From contig JANXVP010000278.1 of NCBI GenBank assembly GCA_025351615.1, positions 1-27,558 of the forward strand: DNA of 27,558 nucleotides. Reading direction: 5' to 3'. Under the pieces are notes generated by a model that was not told the origin of the DNA, did not search any database, and saw only the letters and a list, made by a program, of their open reading frames with translations. The DNA comes from Ramlibacter sp. (GTDB taxonomy: Bacteria > Pseudomonadota > Gammaproteobacteria > Burkholderiales > Burkholderiaceae_C). A program made the translations under genes and the position numbers. Below, piece after piece: positions 22,737 to 27,558 of this stretch (position 1 is its first letter; each line of letters begins with the position of its first letter).

Positions 22737-23278
22737 ATAAAATCGAGCAGCAGATGCTGGCCGCCGGCCTGGAGAATCTCGGGCCGGTGGAGCAGCTCTC
22801 GCATTGGCCGCGGCTGCTGCAGGAGTCGCCGCTGATGCAGGACTTCACGCCCGCCGAGGCCGATATCCTGGGATCGGTGATGTTGCGGGTCCGCGCCCAG
22901 ACCGGCCAGATTTTGATCGGCGAAGACGACGCCAGCGACTGGATGATGCTGTTGCTGTCGGGAACCGTGGACGTCGTCAAGCGCAAAGTCGGCGCGGAGG
23001 TCGATGCCACCGAGCCCGGGGCCACGACGCGCCTGGCGGTGGTCAAGGACGGCGCTTCCCTGGGCGAGATGTCGATGCTCGACGGCGAACCGCGTTATGC
23101 GAGCTGTATCGCGCTGAGCGAGGTCGAGGCTGCGGTGCTGGACCGGACCGCGGTGGCCCGCCTGATCCGGACCCAGCCGGCCGTTGGCGCCAAGCTGCTG
23201 GTGAAGATCACGCAGCTGCTGGCGCAGCGATTGCGCAACACCAGCAACCAGGTGATCCGGCTACTCAAGGAAAAATAG
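22733..23278 (+). CDS. cyclic-nucleotide-binding-domain protein without DNA-binding domain
   Basis: The 181-residue protein contains one cNMP-binding beta-roll (about residues 30-160; LLLSGTVDVVKRK, DGASLGEMSMLDGEPRYASCIAL and the C-helix region VKITQLLAQRLRNTSNQ). No helix-turn-helix follows; the protein ends with LLKEK. The phosphate-binding-cassette region reads LGEMSMLDGEPRYASC, where CRP has Gly-Glu-Leu plus Arg-Ser/Thr; Arg is present but the following residue is Tyr, so ligand binding is uncertain. GTG 22733 overlaps the lipoprotein TGA. An earlier GTG at 22715 and ATG at 22754 are alternatives. As last gene of the MCE operon it may control the transporter post-translationally; that is inference. 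Confidence 0.88.
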   Translation: MNKIEQQMLAAGLENLGPVEQLSHWPRLLQESPLMQDFTPAEADILGSVMLRVRAQTGQILIGEDDASDWMMLLLSGTVDVVKRKVGAEVDATEPGATTRLAVVKDGASLGEMSMLDGEPRYASCIALSEVEAAVLDRTAVARLIRTQPAVGAKLLVKITQLLAQRLRNTSNQVIRLLKEK

Positions 23279-23297
23279 TCGCTTGGTGTACGGCAGG

Positions 23298-23930
23298 TCA
23301 GTGCCCGAGAACCGGAAACAGCTTGTGCAATCCGTCGGCCATCACTTCGACCGCCAGTGCGGCGAGGATCAGTCCCATGAGACGGGTCATCACGTTGATG
23401 CCGGTCTTGCCCAGCACCCGCGCGATCGGTTGTGCTAGCGAAAAGCATAGCCCCGTGGCCAGGCCGATCACCACGCCGTATCCCACCAGCGTCGCCAGGT
23501 CCAGCCAGCTCCTGGCTTTTTCGGCGTAGATCACGACGGTGGAAATCGTAGCGGGCCCGGTCAGCAGGGGGATGGTGAGCGGCACCACTGCAATGCTGGC
23601 ACCCATCGCCGCTTTCTCGGCACCCTCCTGCAGTTCGTTGCTGTTGGGCTTGGCCTCCGCGGGCTGCGCGTTCAGCATGTTCATCGCGCTGATCAACAGC
23701 AGCATGCCGCCGCCGACCTGGAAGCTCGCCAGCGAGATACTGAAAAATTCGAGAATGCGAATTCCCAGCAGCGCGCTCGCGGCGATGACCAGGAAGGCAG
23801 CGAGCGAAGCCGTCCGGACGGTGCTGCGCCGCTGCGCCAGCGTGAAGCCCTGGGTGTAGTGGATGAAGAACGGGACGATCGCCAACGGATTGACGATCGC
23901 CAGCAGGGTGACCAGCGGCTTGAATTCCAT
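23298..23930 (-). CDS. MarC-family integral membrane protein
   Basis: The 210-residue protein has about six membrane helices and the MarC motifs NPLAIVPFF near the N-terminus and VPLTIPLLTGPATISTVV in the middle. Family function is unknown; the old idea that MarC gives antibiotic resistance is not supported. It lies 21 bases downstream of the short-chain dehydrogenase gene on the same strand and is probably cotranscribed with it. It is convergent with the cNMP-domain gene; the 19 bases between show no clear hairpin. No strong Shine-Dalgarno sequence is seen before the ATG. Length is normal. Confidence 0.93.
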   Translation of the reverse strand: MEFKPLVTLLAIVNPLAIVPFFIHYTQGFTLAQRRSTVRTASLAAFLVIAASALLGIRILEFFSISLASFQVGGGMLLLISAMNMLNAQPAEAKPNSNELQEGAEKAAMGASIAVVPLTIPLLTGPATISTVVIYAEKARSWLDLATLVGYGVVIGLATGLCFSLAQPIARVLGKTGINVMTRLMGLILAALAVEVMADGLHKLFPVLGH

Positions 23931-23951
23931 TGGACTAGCGGCTTTTGGCGA

Positions 23952-24698
23952 TCAGCGGCCTCCCGAGACGTCGAGCAGCGACATGGTGGTGTAGCTCGCC
24001 GCGGACGAGAGCAGCCACACGATCGCTTGCGCCACCTCGTCGGCCGTGCCGCCGCGCTGCATCGGCACCAGGTGGGCGAGTTGCGCCACCCGGCCGGGCA
24101 AGCCGCCGGACGCATGAATCTCGGTGTCGATCAATCCCGGGCGCACCGCATTGACGCGGATTGCCTCTGCTGCGACTTCCTTGGCCAGGCCGATGGTGAA
24201 CGCGTCGATCGCTCCCTTGGCTGCGGCGTAATCCACATATTGCCCAGGCGCGCCCAGCCGGGCCGCGGCGCTCGAGAGATTGACGATCGATCCGCCCGCG
24301 CCGCCATGGCGGGTGCTCATGCGGCGGACCGCCTCGCGGGCGCAGACCATCGAGCCGATCACATTGATCTCGAACATGCGCTTCAGGCGCGTGACACTCA
24401 TCTCCTCGACTCGCGCGGTGACGTCCACCACGCCGGCGTTGTTCACCAGTCCGGTGAGGCGACCGAGCTGGGCATCCACCTTTTCGAACATCGCCAGGAC
24501 CTGGTCCTCATGGGCAACGTCCGCCTGGACGCTGACTGCCTTGCCGCCGGCGTCGCGGATCTGCCGCACCACCGCGTCGGCCGCCGCCGGGTTGGCGGTG
24601 TAGTTGACCGCGACGGCCCAGCCTGCGCGGGCAGCCAGCAAGGCGGTTGCCGCGCCGATGCCGCGGCTGCCGCCGGTCACAAGAAGAATCTGTTCCAA
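23952..24698 (-). CDS. short-chain dehydrogenase/reductase (SDR family oxidoreductase)
   Basis: The 248-residue Rossmann-fold enzyme has the cofactor motif TGGSRGIG at residues 8-15, NNAG at about 85, and catalytic Ser in IVNLSSAAARLG with YAAAK (Tyr/Lys) further on. It should use NAD(P)(H) on an unknown carbonyl or alcohol; the sequence resembles the glucose/3-oxoacyl-ACP reductase-like group. The start codon is TTG (24698), preceded by AGGAGACAGG; no ATG is available near the fold start, so the TTG is well supported. The gene is divergent from the isomerase-like gene and upstream of marC. PRPGLIDTEIHASG-type residues at the C-terminal half are normal for the family. Confidence 0.92.
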   Translation of the reverse strand: MEQILLVTGGSRGIGAATALLAARAGWAVAVNYTANPAAADAVVRQIRDAGGKAVSVQADVAHEDQVLAMFEKVDAQLGRLTGLVNNAGVVDVTARVEEMSVTRLKRMFEINVIGSMVCAREAVRRMSTRHGGAGGSIVNLSSAAARLGAPGQYVDYAAAKGAIDAFTIGLAKEVAAEAIRVNAVRPGLIDTEIHASGGLPGRVAQLAHLVPMQRGGTADEVAQAIVWLLSSAASYTTMSLLDVSGGR

Positions 24699-24790
24699 GA
24701 CCTGTCTCCTGCAGAAAGTTGTCGGGTAGGCTACAAACCGCCATTACAGCGCACATTGCGCCGCTGCGACACGCAGCACAAGGAGACAGC

Positions 24791-25399
24791 ATGGGCCGCA
24801 GCGTCGATTACTACTTCACCCCCCAGAGTCCTTGGACTTACCTGGGGCACGCGCGGTTCGCTCGCATGGCCCAGGCCGCAGGCGCGGCGGTGAACCTGCT
24901 GCCGGTCGACTTCGGCAAGGTGTTCGCTGTGTCCGGCGGATTGCCGCTGGGCAAGCGCGCGCCGCAGCGCCAGGCCTACCGCCTGGTGGACCTGGCCCGG
25001 CATTCGAAACACCTCATGCTGCCCCTGCACCTGCAACCGGAGTTCTTCCCGGTTGCGGGCGATGATGCGGCTCGCCTCATCATCGCTGCGGACAGGGAAG
25101 ACGGAACGGCTGCGGCGATGAAGCTGTGCGGCGCGATTTTTGCCGCCGTCTGGGCGCAGGAGCGCAATATCGCGGATGCTGGCGTGCTTGAACGGCTGCT
25201 GCAGGAATGCGGGCTCCCGCCCGCCCGCATGGAAACCGCCCAAAGTGCGGCGGTCCAGCATCAGTACGAAGCGAACACCGAAAAAGCGATTGCCGCCTGC
25301 GTCTTCGGCGCCCCCAGCTATGTTATCGACGGCGAAATTTTCTGGGGCCAGGACCGGCTCGAATTCTTCGAACGCGCACTACAGTCACCATCCCTTTGA
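24791..25399 (+). CDS. 2-hydroxychromene-2-carboxylate isomerase-like, DsbA/kappa-GST family
   Basis: The 202-residue protein has the thioredoxin-like fold of the NahD/kappa-GST group: VDYYFTPQSPWTYLGHARF with Ser/Pro at the glutathione-binding site in place of CxxC, and GAPSYVIDGEIFWGQDRLEF at the C-terminal end. Family enzymes isomerise 2-hydroxychromene-2-carboxylate in naphthalene breakdown with glutathione; the natural substrate here is unknown, as no other naphthalene genes are near. ATG 24791 is preceded by an excellent AGGAG sequence; the open frame before it is intergenic. It is followed by the dienelactone hydrolase gene after 20 bases and forms an operon with it. Confidence 0.92.
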   Translation: MGRSVDYYFTPQSPWTYLGHARFARMAQAAGAAVNLLPVDFGKVFAVSGGLPLGKRAPQRQAYRLVDLARHSKHLMLPLHLQPEFFPVAGDDAARLIIAADREDGTAAAMKLCGAIFAAVWAQERNIADAGVLERLLQECGLPPARMETAQSAAVQHQYEANTEKAIAACVFGAPSYVIDGEIFWGQDRLEFFERALQSPSL

Positions 25400-25419
25400 C
25401 AGCAACAGGAGAAACAAGC

Positions 25420-26103
25420 ATGGGCAATTTCATCGAACTCAAGGCCGCCGACGGCTTCAGCTTCCCGGTCTACGTCGCCAAACCCACGGGCCAGCCGCGC
25501 GGAGCCGTCGTCGTGCTGCAGGAAATCTTCGGCGTCAATTCGCACATCCGCAACGTGGCCGATGGCTATGCCGCTGCGGGGTACCTTGCCGTGGCGCCGT
25601 CGACATTCCACCGCGTCAAGCAGGGCGTCGACCTGGGCTACCAGCCGGACGACATCACGACCGGCGCGGCGCTCAAGGCCGCGGTCGAGGCGCTGCCTGC
25701 GCCCGGTGTGCTGCAGGACATCGAGGCGGCGATCAAACACGCGTCGCAGGCCGGAAAGGTCGGCATCGTCGGCTACTGCTGGGGCGGTCTGCTGGCCTGG
25801 CGCGCGGCCTGCCTGCTCGACGGCCTGTCCGCCGCTGCGCCCTACTACGGCGGCGGCATGACCATGGCTCCCGACGCAGCCCGCGTTCCGAAGGTGCCCG
25901 TGATGGCGCATTTCGGCGACCAGGACACGCACATCCCGATGGAGACGGTCAAGGCCTTCGAAAAGACCCACCCCGAGGTCGAGGTGCACGTCTACGCCGC
26001 CCATCACGGCTTCAATTGCGACCAGCGCGGCTCCTGGAACGCCGGCGCTGCCGCGACGGCAAAAGAGCGGACGCTGGACCACTTCCGCCGTCACCTGGGC
26101 TGA
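25420..26103 (+). CDS. dienelactone hydrolase family protein
   Basis: The 227-residue alpha/beta hydrolase has the catalytic Cys in GIVGYCWGG, Asp in HFGDQDTHIP and His in YAAHHGFNC, the Cys-Asp-His triad of dienelactone hydrolases. VVVLQEIFGVNSHIRNVAD, with the conserved Glu, is the oxyanion/second-motif region. It would hydrolyse a lactone or ester; the physiological substrate is unknown. ATG 25420 has an ACAGGAG Shine-Dalgarno sequence and begins MGNFIELKAADGFSFPVYVAKP, typical of the family. It lies 20 bases after the isomerase-like gene and 6 bases before the glutathione transferase gene. The three make a plausible detoxification or ring-breakdown operon. Confidence 0.94.
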   Translation: MGNFIELKAADGFSFPVYVAKPTGQPRGAVVVLQEIFGVNSHIRNVADGYAAAGYLAVAPSTFHRVKQGVDLGYQPDDITTGAALKAAVEALPAPGVLQDIEAAIKHASQAGKVGIVGYCWGGLLAWRAACLLDGLSAAAPYYGGGMTMAPDAARVPKVPVMAHFGDQDTHIPMETVKAFEKTHPEVEVHVYAAHHGFNCDQRGSWNAGAAATAKERTLDHFRRHLG

Positions 26104-26109
26104 AGTGCA

Positions 26110-26760
26110 ATGATCGAACTGCATTTCTACCCCGGTACAGCGGCGATGGTGCCGCACATCCTGCTGGAAGAAATCGGTGCGCCATACCGGCGGGTGCTGG
26201 TCGACCGGGCCGTGGGCGCCCACAAGACCCCGGAATACCTGCGCCTCAACCCCAATGGACTGATTCCGGTGCTGGTGGATGGGGACCATGTGCTTTATGA
26301 AACCGCCGCCATCGCCCTGCACCTTTGCGACGCGCATCCGGCGACGGCCCTGGCCCCACAGCCGGGGAACTGGAAGCGCGCCCGCTTCTACCAGTGGCTG
26401 ATGTGGCTGACCAACACACTGCAGGCGGCGTTGATCGTCTATTTCTATCCGGAACGCTGGATGGACGAGGGCCACACCGCCGGCGCTGCTGAACTGAAGC
26501 GGCACGCGGAAGGAAAAATCGGCGTGCTGCTGGACATGCTGGACGCCGAACTCGCGCGTCATGGGCAACCGTGGTTCGGCGGCGTGGACTACAGCGCGCT
26601 CGATGCGTATGTTTTCACGCTGTGCCGCTGGACCCGCAATTTCGGGACGGCGCCCGCGCGGGAGCGGCCTTGCATCGGTCCTTACCTGCTGCGGATGCTC
26701 GAGCGGCCCGCGGTGCAACGGGTGATCGCCGCAGAACAGCTCACCGCCCCGTTCGTCTGA
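26110..26760 (+). CDS. glutathione S-transferase family protein
   Basis: The 216-residue protein has an N-terminal thioredoxin-like domain (LHFYPGTAAMVPHILLEEIGAPY; NPNGLIPVLVDGD with the conserved cis-Pro; YETAAIALHLCD with the glutathione-binding Glu). The all-helical C-terminal domain includes PWFGGVDYSALDAYVFTLCRW. It should conjugate glutathione to electrophiles or act as a glutathione-dependent isomerase. The catalytic Ser/Cys/Tyr of the N-terminal loop is not obvious (PGTAAMVPH), so the class is open. It starts 6 bases after the dienelactone hydrolase stop. It is convergent with the DUF72 gene; the 32-base gap shows no clear terminator. Confidence 0.92.
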   Translation: MIELHFYPGTAAMVPHILLEEIGAPYRRVLVDRAVGAHKTPEYLRLNPNGLIPVLVDGDHVLYETAAIALHLCDAHPATALAPQPGNWKRARFYQWLMWLTNTLQAALIVYFYPERWMDEGHTAGAAELKRHAEGKIGVLLDMLDAELARHGQPWFGGVDYSALDAYVFTLCRWTRNFGTAPARERPCIGPYLLRMLERPAVQRVIAAEQLTAPFV

Positions 26761-26792
26761 GGCGTTCGCGTTGATGTCGGCGCGTGGGGACG

Positions 26793-27542
26793 TCACGCCG
26801 ACGGACCTTCCCGCTTCAGCGCCTGGAGCAGCTCGAGCGCGTTATGGGTTGCGGCGCTGCCTGCAGTGTTGTCGAACATGCACCAGACCTCACGCCCTTC
26901 CTGGGCGGCGAGCGCGATTCGCCGTGCCAGGGCCTGCAGCAACCCCGGCGGGTACGAGGAGTAGTACATGCGTGGCGATCCATGCAGACGCAGGTAAATC
27001 CGGTCGGCGGCCCCGCCCGGCGTGGTGCCGCTATCGTGGCGCACAGGATCGGCCAGCACGCGCGTCACATCCCGCTCGCCCAGCCAGCCATCCACTTGCG
27101 GCGTGAACCAGGTCGCATGGCGCGGCTCCAGGGCCAGCGGGCCGGCATGGCGCTGGCGCATTGCGTCGAAGAAACTGGAGGCGGCATGTGGGGCGAAGGC
27201 GAGGCTGGGCGGAAGTTGGACCAGCAGGCATCCGAGGCGCTGTCCCAGCCCTGCTGCCTGACCGAGGAATTCGTCGAGCAGTGCCTGGGTGTCTGCCAGC
27301 TTGCTCACGTGCGTGATCGCCTTTGGGAGTTTGACGCTGAACCGGAAGTCCGGCGGCACCGATGCCGCCCAGCGCTCGTAGGTTGCCCGGCTGTGCGGCC
27401 GGTGGAACGAGGAATTGATTTCCGCGGCGTTGAGACGGCTCGCGTAGCGTTGCAGGTGACTGCCTTCGGCTGCGAAGGCCGGCTGGATATCGCGCGGCAG
27501 GCTCCAGCCGGCGCAACCGACGTAGCTCAGTCCTTGCGCCAT
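26793..27542 (-). CDS. DUF72 family protein (YecE-like)
   Basis: The 249-residue protein belongs to the DUF72 family (TIM-barrel-like). It has GCAGWSLPRD near the N-terminus, LNAAEINSSFHRPHSRATYERWA, FRFSVKLPKAITHV, LGCLLVQLPPSLAF, LALEPRHATWF and YLRLHGSPRMYYSSYP, then WCMFDNTAGSAATHNAL. The biochemical function of the family is unknown. Length is normal. ATG 27542 is preceded by GAGGAAAA, a strong Shine-Dalgarno sequence. The gene transcribes inward from the right edge, so its promoter lies outside the window. Confidence 0.94.
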   Translation of the reverse strand: MAQGLSYVGCAGWSLPRDIQPAFAAEGSHLQRYASRLNAAEINSSFHRPHSRATYERWAASVPPDFRFSVKLPKAITHVSKLADTQALLDEFLGQAAGLGQRLGCLLVQLPPSLAFAPHAASSFFDAMRQRHAGPLALEPRHATWFTPQVDGWLGERDVTRVLADPVRHDSGTTPGGAADRIYLRLHGSPRMYYSSYPPGLLQALARRIALAAQEGREVWCMFDNTAGSAATHNALELLQALKREGPSA

Positions 27543-27558
27543 TTTTCCTCGAGGAGTG

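Overview
The window is GC-rich, densely coded bacterial DNA, most like a betaproteobacterium of the order Burkholderiales, probably Comamonadaceae-like. The reasons are the cbb3 oxidase/FNR/HemN gene set, an MCE-type ABC operon whose permease carries its own STAS-like domain, and a GC-rich intergenic repeat at about 20991-21071 of a type I recall from that family. This placement comes from gene content and memory, not from a database search. I see no rRNA, tRNA, CRISPR array, insertion sequence or prophage.

Region 1 (1-3093, +) is the 3' part of a cbb3 cytochrome oxidase operon: the end of ccoO (broken by an in-frame TAG), ccoQ, ccoP, ccoG and a short ccoH-like gene. Region 2 (3118-10893) is an oxygen/redox control and support block. 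It holds a universal stress protein (-), a soluble double-PAS histidine kinase with its NarL-type partner, a lone receiver domain, an FNR regulator, a hemerythrin-type protein, the oxygen-independent haem enzyme HemN, a TauE/SafE-type membrane protein and a membrane-anchored dihaem cytochrome c. Two perfect FNR-type palindromes lie upstream of uspA and hemN, each followed by the same hexamer (CACAGT) at the same 22-base distance. FNR made here therefore probably controls both genes, and the promoter positions help to choose both start codons.

Region 3 (10941-18862, all -) starts with an unrecognised conserved protein that seems to be transcribed almost without a leader. Upstream of it are a GMC oxidoreductase translationally coupled to an acyltransferase-3 membrane protein, then an enoyl-CoA hydratase / AtuA-family / methylmalonate-semialdehyde dehydrogenase operon for branched acyl-CoA or acyclic terpenoid catabolism. 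Region 4 (18984-23278, +) is a five-gene MCE lipid transport operon: STAS-permease, ATPase, MCE substrate-binding protein, PqiC-like lipoprotein and a cyclic-nucleotide-binding-domain protein.

Region 5 (23298-27542) holds a MarC-family membrane protein and a short-chain dehydrogenase (-), then a 2-hydroxychromene-2-carboxylate isomerase-like protein, a dienelactone hydrolase and a glutathione S-transferase (+), and a DUF72 protein (-). No stretch longer than 300 bases lacks a gene. The largest gap (11490-11732) holds a terminator and a promoter. The least ordinary parts are the FNR-centred sensing block, the amber codon in ccoO, the near-leaderless gene and the cNMP-domain protein in the MCE operon.
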